From: Coptis chinensis
Taxonomy: Eukaryota; Streptophyta; Magnoliopsida; Ranunculales; Ranunculaceae
Direction: 5' to 3'
Assembly: GCA_015680905.1 (NCBI GenBank)
Contig: CM027385.1
Span: forward strand, 17,056,501-17,120,500
DNA length: 64,000 bases
A program made the position numbers and the translations under genes. Positions 11,668 to 24,193 of the stretch are shown here, one piece after another. The notes beneath the pieces were generated by a model that worked only from the letters and a program-made list of their open reading frames with translations, ran no database searches and was not told the origin of the DNA. Numbering within the stretch: position 1 is the stretch's first letter; each line of letters starts with the position of its first letter.

Positions 11668-13142
11668 TGATTAGAGCCCAAAACTGTAGTTTTAACCCCT
11701 TAACCATCATACTTTTAGACCAATTATGTGAGTAATAATTAAGAGTTAACACTGATTACGTGTTTTTATGCATTTCAGGCTTCAAAGTCCATGATGTGTA
11801 GAAATGTACCACTTTAGCGAGATAAAGGAACAAAGGTCGGTTACTAAGGAGTTCCGTGATTAAAGGCCAAGATTCAAGAAGATAAAGCCTTTCTAAAGCC
11901 CGGTCAAAAGCTGAAAAGTCGACGCGGCGTAAATGCTTGACACAAGTCGTGAGAGAACTTCCGCGTATCTTTGGACTCAGATCTCGGAATGGGGCCTACC
12001 TTATGTCAAAACGACCGGCTCGGAAAGAGCTTTCCAATGGTCCAAGACTTGATAAAATTAGAGGAGCAAAAGTGGACGAAAAGTCTGTTGAAGCCAACTG
12101 CAGCTGAAGAGGCCTTTTTGGACTGAAAGAATTGGGTTTTGGGCCTGATTCTTTGGCCCAAAACATGGCTCCAAGCCCATGCACGATTTTTGGATCTGAA
12201 AGTATAAAAACAAAAGCTTAGCTCTTTGTTAATGGTAGATAGTTAGACCTAGATTAGAAATTAGATTAGTAGCCTCCATTAATTAGTTTTAGATCTCAGT
12301 TTTAGAATTTCATTCCCTGTTTTAGATTAAAACTTTAAATCATTGTTCTTTATTGATTAGATAAATAAAATAGTTATTCTTGTCAATTTCGATTTTTGTC
12401 ATTTACAATTTATTAGATCTAATTTCAATTCTTGTTATCATTCAATTCTTAGTTATTAATTAGATTTTGATTATTGTTTAGTTAAATTTCATAAAGTTAG
12501 AATCTTTGTAATATGTTGTATTCAATTTCAATGGGAAATGATGGTTTGATGAATCAAGGCTAAAACCTCCATTAGAGGGGTTAATGAAGCCTTGATGAAA
12601 ACTTAGTTGTATAGTGTAGAAGCGTTGTAGAGTCTATTCCATTCTAGAAGGTCGTGTTTCGCCATGAGAATGGGTGGACGACCTCACATGCTAATTATAA
12701 TTGGTAGAAATGCCATGTTAATTAGGGATTAGAACGAGCAATTCTGACCGTAAGAACGTAAGAATTGGATTACAACAGTCTATTCTAGGTGATTAAGTTG
12801 GATTCGAGGTGGATTCAATTCCCCTCTAATTCTTTATCTAGATTCAAGAACATTAGTATTTCCATATATTTCGTAGTGACATTCAACATATTGCTTTCCA
12901 TATTGCATTGTAGTATAATTCCCCTTCATAAAGCTCTCATTAGACTTAAGACCGACAAATTAGACTAGAAAACATTCCATGCTAGAGAACTAGGAGTGGA
13001 ACGAACTTCCTACTCCACTATATCTCATAGTATTGAGAGTAGAAACTTTGATAAAAATAGACACGTAGATAGTTTTAGTTTACTTACGTTTTGAGTTCAT
13101 CGTTCATTTCGTAGGTAGACTATTCAATTTTATCTTTTATCA
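11668..13142 (+). repeat. 3' LTR of element A
   Basis: Starts TGATTAGAGCCC directly after the purine tract and ends TTTTATCA before the target duplication GGAAC. It is nearly identical in length and sequence to 3918-5393. Confidence 0.92.
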
Positions 13143-13761
13143 GGAACCATGAAACATCATGCTTATTTGGTGAATTGAAAGTAAGACATTTGAGTTGTGA
13201 AAATACTTACCTTTGAGCTATTGAAAAAGAAAAGAGAGTAGATTAGTAATAATATGCCAAATAGTTTTGCTCAAGTGATCGAGCTTGATTATTAATAGCC
13301 ATATCTATACACTACCAAAAATTTGATTTTCCCCAACAGTCGAGTAAGAGCTTCCTCGATACTCATCAATTGTCGTTACCTAGCAACGGTTTAAGACTGC
13401 AAGTACTAGTAAATGACCGTCACAAATTTTTCGAGTTTGTCATATTTTATAATTGCAACTCTTTGACACTCATTTTTTGTTGGGAAATGTGTCACATCAT
13501 AGATGTCGGTAAGAAAAACCGTCGCATTGTTATCCTCGATAGTTTTTTTAAATTTGCTCGATGTAATTTAGCCGTTGGAAATAGTAATTGTTCCAAATTG
13601 TTGCAGAAACTATCACAAAATCTTCTATTATCATTGTTGACTTCTCTTAATTTCTTTTAACTGAAATTAAAACCTTTTACATTAATATTATTATTTTTTA
13701 TTGTTTTTCGAATAGAAGAAGCATAATTGTAATAATTTTGAATATGGAATGAGGTTTAAGA

Positions 13762-13763
<2 letters not shown>

Positions 13764-13834
<71 letters not shown>

Positions 13835-13871
13835 TATATTTATTATTTTTTTTTTTTTTTTTTTTTTTTTT
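13764..13871. repeat. (TA)n microsatellite followed by a T run
   Basis: About 33 TA units (13764-13831), then a short AT-rich spacer and a run of about 26 T (13846-13871). It lies just inside the left end of the CACTA element. Confidence 0.95.
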
Positions 13872-14479
13872 ACATACAAATACAACTTTAGACTCTTTTA
13901 AATATATTCAGCCAAGTTTTTGTTCAAATTCCAATAGAACACCAATATTAATTTGTTCCATTCAAAAAACATGCATGATTCACTTATATACTTATCGAAT
14001 TAAACTTTAAAATTAGTGATAATCATCTAGCTAGTTACAAACTTGAGATAATTAAAATCAAGAAGTGATGATATTATTATTATTGTTAATTAATTATATG
14101 CAGTTAGGTACAGTTTAAAATTAAGTTTAATATTATAATCTAATTAATCAATAGGACGAAGTAATGTGAAGAGTTCAAACATCAACTATACAAAGTTTAA
14201 ACTATATATGCGCGCAATATATATTAACCTACAAGTTGTTAAAAGGCATGAGCATCACATCCCTCTTTAGTTCTTAAGTGTCGATTTGTAATTAATTAAG
14301 GTTGTCGCTCCAAGTGACGTCGAAGTTTAAAATCCTGTTTTTTTAGCGTCTCTCAATCCATTGGCGGGGAACTATAGGGTGTAGATAGTTATAATTTATA
14401 CATTAGTGTGAAATTGGAGTATAATTTGAACCCCGGCACACCCAGTTTGCTAGACATGTTTACACCCCCACCCACGGCC

Positions 14480-14731
14480 CCTACTAGGGCAAGGAACGGG
14501 TTGGGTTCAGGTTGGATATGGCTATATCCAAATCCAAATAAAATTGAAATCTTGTATCTGAACCCGACCAACCCGATCGGATAACACTAAAAATGCAAAA
14601 AAAGCCCAAAAAATATATCCAAACCCGAATCCGAACCCGACGCAAATAAATAAACGGATATGAAAATCGACCCAAACCCGAACTATTCGGATTCGGGTCA
14701 AACCCGACTCAATTCGCTGCCCTAGCCCCCC

Positions 14732-14763
<32 letters not shown>
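14480..14763. repeat. ACCCGA-type low-complexity tract and (AC)n microsatellite
   Basis: Many AACCCGA/TCCGAA/GGATAT words repeat from 14490 to 14720, followed by a C run and about 14 AC units (14735-14763). It has no coding content. Confidence 0.8.
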
Positions 14764-14765
<2 letters not shown>

Positions 14766-15559
14766 GTTTAGCGGGGTTTCACCCCACTGAACCGCACACA
14801 TGCACACATGCACAATTACATAGACTATTGACTATAGTAAAAAGAAAAGAACACAAGTGGGCCTCTAAAAATGGGTTAACATGGTTTTTGCCCATGGACT
14901 TGGTTAAAATAAGTGACCCGAATCAGACCCCAAAAAGCATGATCAAATGTGACTGACCTAAGTCGTGGATGATAACAAATGAGAATGGGAATTGCCACGC
15001 ATATCGAAGCGCCAAACCATCGAATTTCTTCTAAAACACCCGCGAAATAACTAACTCCCTCTAGAAAGATTGCACGAAACCCACACTCCATGGTCGTGCA
15101 AGTTAGTTTTCCTCCATCTTCTCCATAATCCAGGTGCTTATATATATGTGGTTCAGCCCATGTCATTTTTCACAAATCCAGAGCTTTCTTCCAAAGAGTT
15201 TGGTATGGAAACTTTTACTCTGTGAAATAGTTCTTCTGCTTTATTAGAATCTTTACTTGTTACTTCTTTAATTGTTAGTTTTAGTTTGGGACTTTGGTGT
15301 TTGTCACTCTAACTGGTGTCTTGGATTTTTCATCCAGATAGACTTATGGATCCTTTGGACGAACAAGATGGTAGCAATTAAGCAAGGTGCTAGACAAGAA
15401 GACGATAGCAATTAAAGGTGATGGACATGACCGTAGCAATTTGCAAGGTGCTGATTTGGGTGACAATGAGATAGGTGGTAATATACTGTGTACCCTAAAC
15501 ATTCTTGTTTTATAACATTTTATTTTATGGTGTTACCATATTTATTATTCTGACACATG

Positions 15560-16735
15560 TAGGAGGGACACCTGCAGTGACTTCTTCTACCAAGAGAGGA
15601 CCCTCAAAAGGCCCTAAAGCATTACCTGATGGGAAGAAAAGGAAAGTTAGTACTAATGAGCTAGGACAGCCCAATGGGTTAGATCTGGGTACTAGGGCAT
15701 TTATTACCGGGTTAGGAGTGAACACTAGGAAATATGTTCCAATAACATACCGTAACTTTTAGTGTAGTGCCAATTGACTATAAAAAAGAGTTTTGAGTGT
15801 TACGGAGGTATATTATCTTTTAACTATGTTTATTAAATTTAAGTATGAGTTTATTGCTTTAAGACATACTACAATGTGTACCAATCAATGTTACTTTTAC
15901 ATGCATATTAGGACAATTTTGATTTTGATGACGTTTCACTAGAGTACCTCAGAGAGAGTATGGATCAAGCTTGGAGAAATCACAGGCATAACTTGTATAA
16001 GTGCCATATCAAAGGTAAAAGTTGGGCATCGGTGAGAGCAGCTCCACCCCTCCTTTTTGAACAGAGGAGCAAGGGGTATTGGTTTTACGAATACACAAAA
16101 GAGTGAGAAGTTTCAGTCTCAATTACATAATCCTATTTTTTTTTCTTTGACTCCTCTTTGATTAAGTATTTGACAACTTTAATTAGTAATGAGTTAATGA
16201 TTTTTTTTTTGTTGGATTAACTTAGGCTGCAAGCAAAAGAAACAAGGCTAACCGTTCGAAACTCAGAGCACCAAATACACTTGGCAGGAGGAGCATGGCT
16301 GCCACACGGCATGTCATTGTGAGTATGGTTCAATTCTTTTGTGGAGTGTGATAATTAGGCATGTTTTATTTTTTTTAAAAGATGCAATAAAGGAATTAGA
16401 AGATTAAATTAACATAGTTGTTTTTTATACTCACATACACCTATATTTTAAGGCTGTGGAAAACAAGTTCAAATCTGACTTGGAGGTTGGGAGGGCAGAG
16501 GTATACATTCGAGCCCATACTAAGAAAGACAAAACCATTTAGTGTCCTGAGATCGCTGTAAGTGCTAAAAAATTGACTACATTTTATTCTTCAGTCACTC
16601 ATAGTTTTACAAAGCTTATTAGTTTATATTGCTAACTAATTAAAAATGTTTTAGGAAAAAATTCAAGGAATTGTGAATTCTGATCCTTCATCCAACATTT
16701 TGAGTGTTGTTGATGCACTTGCACAGTGCAAGTAA
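15560..16735 (+). pseudogene. CACTA-associated Transposase_24-like gene remnant
   Basis: The plus strand has a series of exon-like pieces matching the plant transposase family PF03004: a basic linker (KRGPSKGPKALPDGKKRK, about 15590-15650), then FDFDDVSLEYLRESMDQAW with YKCHIKGKSW, a LRAPNTLGRRSMAA segment (about 16250-16310) and VNSDPSSNILSVVDALAQ (about 16675-16735). Intervening segments look like introns. At least one stop interrupts the part after HTKKDKTI. The order and content fit the accessory (TNPA-side) gene of En/Spm elements, so it belongs to the surrounding CACTA transposon. Confidence 0.7.
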
Positions 16736-18007
16736 TACTTAATGCATTGGTATATATCTTTATATATTTATTCCATCTGTTTTTATGTGTAAATCGGATT
16801 AGTCTACGACACTTGGAAAAGACAAAAGTGGACATATGAGAGGTATAGGTCTTTGGTGTTAGTAGTACCATGGTGAAAAAACTGCTCGGGTTCAAGAAAA
16901 ATGAAGAGTTGAGATGTGAAAACACTACTACAAATTCAAAGTTGGACGGGTTAGAAACGAGCTTCAAATGGTGAAGGACATGATAGTGGCATCACATGTA
17001 CATGTGGTAGGATTGTTGAACTTTAGAGTGGTGTTGTTTCGGTTTTCCTTAGTTGCTAACATGTGGTTTGTCTACATTTAGCCCCGCATCCCAAACTCAA
17101 AGAAATCCTGTTTCGAAAACACCTATTGTAGAAGTTCCATTAAAGGCAGCCTAGTCGGTATATTTTTTTTTGGGATAGTTTTATATATTGGTGCATTTTT
17201 TTATGGTCTATTACTTTAAAAGGTATTTATGTTAGTTCAAAATTAATGCAGATGCATTATTCATTTATGAACAAGATGAGAGATTTGTATTTTGTCGGGG
17301 GTTTAAAGGTTGCTAATGGAGAGAGATTGTTGCAGTAAACCCACAATCTATTGTCCATGGTAGGCCCATGGGAGAGGGGGTTTTCAAAATTCTCTTTAAC
17401 GAGGTGGTTGACAAATGAGGCCAGTGTTCTTTCCAAATGATTTTGCTAGTACACTTGGAGAAGTGGGTGTGCATGGATATGTCACTTGGCCAACAGCTTT
17501 TCTACAAGTTCCAAAGGACGACGCTTAATGTTTATTTTGTCCGGGCGTGGGTGCCAAGCCTCCAAGCCTAGGATCGGTTACAAAGATCCAAAAAAAAAAA
17601 AGTTGTTTATTTTACTAGTTTTGTTTGGGCGTGGCTGTAAGTATGTTATTTGACTACATTCGTTTAGACTTCTCCATTTGTACATACGTTATCTTTGTTG
17701 TTTGGCAATGACTACTTGTGGATATAATTCACAAGGTTTGTCTAAGGTTCCCTTGTACATTCATTTCTTTTGCTGCAAAAGCTTGGTTCTATTCTTCCCC
17801 ACAAGCTTTTAGTAATAATGTAATTGAGTAGTCCCAAACAAATATATATCTTACATCATATTCCCCTTCTAGTTAACTTTGTGAGGCCCATCCGTGCTAG
17901 CTTTTAGATTCATTTTGTCTGCAGCATTTTTGTTTTCCTTTGGCAATGAGCACGATCCGATCTATATCCCAATTGTCTCTTTTCCTTCACTTTTATTAAC
18001 TACAGCC

Positions 18008-18646
18008 ATGGGTAAGGAAAAGATTCATATAAGCATTGTTGTTATTGGTCATGTCGACTCACAGGAAGTCCACAACCACCGGGCCCCGATCTACAAGCTC
18101 GGTGGAATTGACAAGCGTGTCATTGAAATAACTTTGAGAAAGAAGTGGCTGAGATGAACAAAAGGTCTTTCAAAATGCACGCATGGGTTCTTGACAAGCT
18201 TAAAGCTCGAGTGTGAATGTGGTATCACCATCGACATTGCCTTATGGAAGTTCGAGACAACCAAGTACTCTTTGACCGCTCATTGATGCTCCTCGACATC
18301 GTTGACTTTATCAAGAACATGATCACCGGAACTTCCCAGGCTGATTGTGCGGTCTTGATCATTGACTCAACCACCGGTGGTTTTGAAGTGGAATCTCCAA
18401 GGATGGACAAACTTCGTGAGCATGCTTTGCTTGCATTCACTCGGGAGTGAAGCGGATGATCTGCTCTTTGTAACAAGGTATTGGCTTCACCTTTTTGTAT
18501 TTTCTTTTGTTCATATCACTTTTGCTAGTGTGAAGTTTTGTTACTTATCTTGTAAATTTGTGTTTATTCCTTTTGGTTTTGTTTGTAGATGGATGCCACC
18601 GCACCTAAGTACTCCAAGGCGGGTATGATGAAATTGTGTAGGAGGT
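18008..18646 (+). pseudogene. Captured EF-1alpha gene fragment with its intron
   Basis: Starting at the ATG at 18008 the sequence matches the N-terminal third of eukaryotic elongation factor 1[32 protein letters not shown], then [13 protein letters not shown]-like text, [25 protein letters not shown] and REHALLAFT. The GTPase P-loop text after GHVDS is altered ([10 protein letters not shown] instead of the normal GKST), and several shifts and a stop break the frame. A 111-bp intron with GT...AG borders (18478-18588) sits after the AACAAG of the NKMD motif, and the next exon resumes ATGGATGCCACC...AAGTACTCCAAG. Retention of the intron means capture at the DNA level and not a processed retrocopy. 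Similarity ends near 18646. Confidence 0.85.
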
Positions 18647-21100
18647 GTCCATAACTTGAGGATCAGTCAGGAAGCTACTCTCTCACCGCAATCTTGCAAC
18701 ATGGATTCATCAAAAGACAATCATTCCTATGATGGCTCAACATTTCTTTGTACCTTTTGCGGGATCGATTATCGGTGCCACCCCACCAAGGTGCTTGGAA
18801 TTAAGAGCAAGCGACTCTTTCAATCTCCTCGATGATACCCTTTTACTTGAATGTGCTTCGATGGTCCTCCGTGGGGAAACTATGATGAAATAGGGAGTAT
18901 GTTGACTGACATGGATTGACTCCCCAAGTACACAAGCCCAGATAATGGATTTCGTTCAGTAAGGGGTTCAAAATATGCAGCTTCTGATGCCGAGGGATCA
19001 TTTTATCTGATTTTCATCTCTGCATAGCACTGAGCTTTGAGGTAGCCAATTCATATGACTTTTCGTCACTCTTCAGTGAAGTGTCCACCATCTGTGCAGT
19101 TAAGATTGTAATGGTATATGTTTAGCCCACATAGGCCCCTACCATAAACACTAGCTTAATGCATTTCTAAGTTTGTGTATACCTGAACTTGTACTACACC
19201 ATTGCGGTACACATCCAATTGTTGCATTTGTCAGGTAAAGAGATTTTAGCAACATATATACAATTCTTCCCCCCAATCATCACAGAGGTCCTTTGGACCT
19301 TCCCTAGAACAACCCTGGGTGAACTCATGTTGCTGAGGAAGAGTGCATCTTGGTTCTCCATGACGCTAGGACTACTCTGTTGGAGCTTGACAACATTGTT
19401 CCCCTAGTTGTTCGGTATACCACGTCATCCATGTTGTGATTATTCATATATGGAGAATTAAGCAGAGTTTTCAACTTTCCTGCAAACGCAACAAATGGTT
19501 CATATGGGTTGAGGAAATATTACAAGGACCTTCTTTACCATTATGAGCATGTGTATTTCCATAGGCGAGATAGTCCACCTCTAAGTAAAACTCCAACAGT
19601 ATCTGATTACAAACTCTCTGTTTGATTTGTATCTTTCCATATCTTTTAGGCTTGTAGTTGTATATATAATTATATATATTGGTATTTTTTTATTTCTTTT
19701 GAGTTTTAATCTAGTGTCTCTTATTTGCAGTAGTACTTCCTTATTTGAACATATCTCTTTATGACCAGGAATTTGATCCTGATGGTAATTTTTTATGTTC
19801 ACATTTACCTGTACTTTGCTCGATCATTATTTTCAGTTGATTCATTAGTCATAACTTCGTTTCATATTATGGTCTCTCCATGTAAGAGTGATTGAGTACG
19901 ATTTATAGTGATGACCTCACACTTAGACTTCGAGAAAAGAGAGAAAGAAACAAATGCGATGAATTATATCCATCGGGTATCATTAAACATTGATATCAAT
20001 AAGCAACGGATGAATTTAGCCATTAATTATTATATTTGTAAATGCATGCTATGTAATGCATCTCAATACTCAATCCAGAGGTATGCATAAGGTCATCACC
20101 TTAAGATTCGGATTAACTACGCACTATGATCTTATACTTTGCTAATACAATTTTGTCCCGTTTGCTTAACCCTATTTCCTCAATATTGTCATGTCTCAAT
20201 TATCATATTGTCCTTCGAATCGGAAATTATGAACGTGATAGGGAAAGTTGATGGCATATTGTATGATGGAGACTATTTAGGGAATCTAACGCGTTTTTGG
20301 TCATTAAGTTACATTGACTTGAGCAAATCAGCACAAATTCCTCCCCACGGCTTCCTGAATTTTCAAATATGTGTAGAGTGCTTTCGGTGACCCGTGTGCT
20401 TGGAACACCACCAACCTAATGATTTTTCTCATCTTCTAAAACACCGATATTTCAGATTGCAATCAGATTCAATTTGTGTGCATGACTCAATTACATAGTC
20501 ATGTCGTTCCTTGTTGAGTTGGGTGCGACCCTATATTACAAGAGAAAACTAACAAATCCCAGGCTGTTTGGTACGCAGGGAATTTTCAAAATGGGACAAT
20601 CTCGGGATGATAGATCAAAAAGAGTAACACTAAAAGTTGATGAATCATACATCATGTTTGCCTTGCAGGTATGCATCAAAGTATTTCCAAGGCATCTTAT
20701 GCTCCAATTATCAATCCCTTCATAGAAGTGAAACATTTTTCTTATATTTTTTGGAAATTCCTTTGTCTTCACAGGCAATTAGATTTTTTCGGAACTGTCT
20801 CCAGTAACCAGGAAATTTCTTCTTGAGCTGGATACGGTGGCTATTTGTTGCAATGTAGGCCATTACTTTCGACAATTCTTTTGGACTCACTAAGCGAGAT
20901 GAGTTGCTGATAATCCATTGATTTCGGGAGCTAAACATTCTGTAATGTAGTATAAAAAATTGTAAATGTTTTGTACTTCTATGTCATGTATATTGATTTT
21001 TAATAAAAAAGGGTATTGGTTATGAAATTTTGTTTGAGGTGGTTTTGTGGTGTACGAATTGTTTTTATATTATAATCTTTAGCGGCTATGCTTTAGTATT
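18647..21100 (+). other. Unrecognised interior of the CACTA element
   Basis: One stretch (about 18690-18900) reads as protein-like text (AQHFFVPFAGSIIGATPPRC, SDSFNLLDDTLLLECASMVL) directly after the EF-1alpha piece. It may be a second captured gene fragment, but I do not recognise it. Beyond 19000 only short open pieces occur (for example 20501-20725), with no family match I can support. Confidence 0.4.
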
Positions 21101-21584
21101 GGTTTATGCCGTTTTCAACAGTAAAAGCTCGTCATTGTTGAGAATTAATGACACATTCTACAACAATTTATAAGTGTAGGCCATTCTGAGAATTTAAAGC
21201 CGTTGGGAAAAAATTGGCTATATTGACCATTTTGAGTCGTCGAGATAGTTGTCGATGATTTTTAAAAAGAAAATAGCTGTTGGCAACTCTGATGATTTTA
21301 AACCATTGAAATATCTTGTTTAAGCCGACAATTTTGGGTCATCACGCTAATTGTTGGAATTTTTGACAAGCCTTAGTTGTCGTTCTAGGTCATGGTTGCA
21401 AACAGTCGCATAGGTGTCGCGGATGTGGAAACATTGACAACGGTTGTAGTGACAATTTTAACCCATTAATGATGCATTTGTGACACCACCTTCGCCAACG
21501 ACTTTTCTGACAGCCATAACTATCACGAAAGCCTTTTAGTGATAACTTTTAGCCATCGAATTATATCGAATTTTTGTGGTGATA

Positions 21585-22440
21585 ATCCCCAAACTTTAAG
21601 TTTTTTATTTACTGGCAAATAGACTTCTAATTTTTCAGATAGAGAGGATTTGACTTTCTTTTGTTGGTACCCCACCAGAAATTTGTACCATTAATGGTTT
21701 AGGTGACTACGTTTGGTAGCATGAAAGTGGACATATTGAAAATAGACATTGTTGAAGACACTAATTTGTGAGGATAGTTCTAGGAACTTGGGATATAATT
21801 TTACCTTTCTAACTTGCAATTTTCTTATTCACCTTGGTTATGATCTCATTGAAGATAACATACTTTGGTTGGCGCAAAGAACACAAGGGGGCAACCATTT
21901 CTTTCCAATGGTTTTCAAGATTGAAGCAGTGAGTTCTAGATCCATATTATTACTAAAGTTGACGAGTGTTATGAGTATTATTCCCTTGCAACGGTCTCAA
22001 CACAGGATGCATTATAAGGAAATATTCGTACCCCCAATATTGAATTAATAGATCAAATATAATGTCAACATAAATATTAACATACTAATATCAATAACTA
22101 GATAAATATATGAGATGGAACAATAACTTAATAAATGAGACTTAATTAACGGTATAGTCCAAACAAAGTCGCACAAATTTCCTTTAACGACTTTAGTCTC
22201 AACAACAAGGTCTAACCAACGGTAAATGTACACCAAGATTGATGCTCCCAGTCATAATCCCACATCATCTCTACGTCTAAGACAGCTGCCACCCACACGA
22301 TGCGTAAGAAGCTATCAGAGTTTCCATATAGTACCGCAACAACAAAATAAAAAAGAGGAAGGCACATACGTACTCTTCGATTGACTCAACTTCAATGTGA
22401 TAGTCTTGGGGCTTCCCTTTTAGCCTCTTCAAATATAAAG
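21585..22440. other. Intergenic, nothing recognisable
   Basis: AT-rich sequence between the CACTA right flank and the plant mobile domain scrap. No gene or repeat end can be supported. Confidence 0.4.
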
Positions 22441-22449
22441 TAAACTAGC

Positions 22450-22900
22450 CCATGCTTATATCTCATCCCTTAAATTGCTTAACCGATAATCTCAAAAACA
22501 TATCTTCTACAAGATCAAAACCTTTGAAGCAACTCATTGCAGTGGTAAAACCCTCCAAACTTTCATCAAAGGGAACAATATCTCCATAACCATTAGGGAT
22601 ACCCATGAGCATGGTGAAATCAAGAGGGATAATCCCAACCTCACCCCATGAGAAATGGAACGTATAGGTAGATCTCCACCACCGTGCGCTCAATTAACCC
22701 AAACATCAACGCTTGGTCATTTTGCTCCCAATGTGAATTTAACAACTTCCCAAATGGTGTGGCAGCTATAATGTTAGTAACCATAATAAAGTTAAGGTCC
22801 GTCTTCGAAGTCAAGCAATGCCACCATGACATGACATTTGAAAATGTACAACGCATTTTCCATTGGTGTATTTCCTACGTAAATTTCACACGCAATAAAA
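22450..22900 (-). pseudogene. Plant mobile domain (PMD, PF10536) fragment
   Basis: Minus-strand text reads LLNSHWEQNDQALMFGLIER followed, after a frame change, by RWWRSTYTFHFSWGEVGI, then PLDFTMLMGIPNGYG. This is the N-terminal signature of the plant mobile domain (an ERW...THTFH...GE...PLDF...L-G-IP pattern) found in transposons and in MAIN-like host proteins. Only this part remains, and it is spread over two frames. It differs clearly from the PMD gene in the MULE at 46.4 kb (TFHMP-GEMTITLDDVSQLLGVPI), so it is a separate lineage. The carrier element is not visible. Confidence 0.7.
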
Positions 22901-23449
22901 CAAACTATTTAACACAATATTATTTTAAAAAAAGCGACTCAATCGCAATGTAACAAAACAACTTCAAACAATTTTTTTTTTTCAATTCCACAACTAACAA
23001 AAATACTAATACATAAAATTATAAAATTTACTTGAGAATCCACTACTTTATTTGCTACGTGTTGGACGAATTTTGATGCTAATGGTGGGTGTTCATGGAC
23101 TTCACATCATGGTAGAAATAAAGTTGAATCCAAGCTCAATTTCGTCACATTTTGAATTGTTGAAGTCAATCATCTTTGCCCACTTTTTAAGTGATTTTAC
23201 ATTTTTCAAACCATCTACTTCACTTGATGTGGTGAAACAATGCAGAATCATTTGTGGGTTGAGAATTTATTAAATGTGGGTTTAATTGAAAAAAATTGGG
23301 TTGAGGAGGGGAGAAAATCGTAATGGAGGAGAGAAATTTGATAGGGAAGATGAAGTTGGGTCGTATGCTTTGAGTCTTTAAAAGTATACTGAGGGGACGG
23401 GATGTTTCATTCCATCTCGTTACCAAACGGGATGTTTTATTCCATCTTG

Positions 23450-23960
23450 TTCGTTTTTTTTTACAAGTGAAATTTTTATTAATAACAAGTTTTACAAATA
23501 ATTAATACAAGCATGCAACAAGCTGCGCTGCAAGTCCTTTCTGAATGGCAAATCCTATCCTCCTAAATAGAAACTCGTTAGAACCAATTGTCATTACGTT
23601 ACTGTCTATAACTTTCTGTAATATCTTAAAGAGCAACAGACTATTGTGCCAATAAACCAAAAATATTGAAACCGAACGGGATAAAACAATGTTGGTTAGC
23701 CCTACAAGCTTCTTCGTGCTTCTCAATCTTCCCTACAACTTCTATATTGGGTGCTTCTCCCAACACGAAGACCCCATTCCCAAACCCTACTAACAGAGAG
23801 GCTTTAGTTACATCAACACAAGCATGGTTTCTCTCAGACCAACTGTAGATCAAGACATTCGCAGGCCGAAATGTCGATCTACCCTTATTCCAGAAAGACG
23901 GAAGTCTGAATTTTAAAGTCATCCTTGCATTGGACAACACCTGGTAGCTTCTGGCCAACT
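23450..23960 (-). mobile_element. 3' tail of a non-LTR-type retroelement (post-RT C-terminal domain)
   Basis: The minus strand reads FRPANVLIYSWSERNHACVDVTKASLLVGFG, then KIEKHEEACRANQHCFIPFGFNIFGLLAQ and, in another frame, SNVMTIGSNEFLFRRIGFAIQKGLAAQLVA. This is the C-terminal segment that follows reverse transcriptase in a widespread plant RT family (LRPADVLLY...CVDVTG...F.PF.FDTFG...FAIQKG.AAQLVARLP). A T run at 23452-23461 on the plus strand fits a poly(A) tail of a minus-strand insertion. RT itself is missing. A second, shorter copy of the same tail lies beyond the other end of DDI1 at about 43005-43140. Confidence 0.65.
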
Positions 23961-24029
23961 ATGTAACTTTGAGGGTAAATAGTCCTGTGGGGAGGTAACA
24001 ACTTTGCTACTTGCATTAGTAGCATGGTG

Positions 24030-24193
24030 GGTTTGGGCTTTAAAATATAAAACAAGCCCAAAGTCACTAACGTCCGGCCCAATTACACCTAACTTGCAAC
24101 TCCAGCAAAGTATAAATACACTAGATGTAAACAATTAAAGTATATATGTTGCTTTCTCCTCAAGAATAATCCTGAAACAAAGTTTTTAGAGAA
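24030..24193 (+). promoter_or_regulatory. DDI1 promoter and 5' leader
   Basis: A TATA box (TATAAATACA, 24111-24120) lies 74 bp before the DDI1 start codon. Three site II-type motifs (TGGGCT at 24034, AGCCCA at 24055, GGCCCA at 24076) lie just upstream. Such motifs are bound by TCP factors and are common in promoters of growth-linked and housekeeping plant genes. Transcription probably starts near 24145-24155. The retroelement tail ending near 23960 limits the unique promoter to about 230 bp. Confidence 0.65.

Larger units (their letters stand above)
3918..13142 (+). mobile_element. Athila-type Gypsy LTR element A, both LTRs present
   Basis: Two near-identical LTRs (3918-5393 and 11668-13142, about 1.48 kb each) enclose 6.3 kb. 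The flanks carry a 5-bp target duplication GGAAC (3913-3917 and 13143-13147), so the ends are those of a single insertion. A primer-binding site complementary to tRNA-Asp follows the 5' LTR and a purine tract precedes the 3' LTR. Inside are a gag-like start (MRLRSGR type, as in Athila), a retropepsin-like stretch and a long non-coding 3' region. No reverse transcriptase, RNase H or integrase part is recognisable, so the element is broken and would depend on others. By eye the LTRs differ by a few percent, mostly near their starts, which suggests an age of very roughly one to two million years. Confidence 0.92.
13310..21581 (+). mobile_element. CACTA (En/Spm) DNA transposon, 8.27 kb
   Basis: The left end reads CACTACCAAAAATTTGA at 13310. 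The right end, read on the minus strand from 21581, is CACCACAAAAATTCGA, an imperfect inverted repeat. Both sides carry the 3-bp duplication ATA (13307-13309 and 21582-21584), as expected for CACTA elements. Subterminal sequence at both ends is rich in short CGAC/GTCG, CCGTTG and TCGTTG-type motifs (13330-13580, 21110-21560), the usual transposase-binding zone. Inside are a Transposase_24-like remnant, a captured EF-1alpha piece and much unrecognised sequence. No intact TNP2-type transposase is seen, so the copy cannot move itself. Confidence 0.85.

Noticed and set aside
13691-13885. Open frame with a YIYIYI run
   Set aside because: Pure translation of the (TA)n microsatellite and T run.
18008-18646. 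Functional EF-1alpha gene
   Set aside because: Only the N-terminal third is present, the P-loop is altered and frames are broken; it lies inside a CACTA element.
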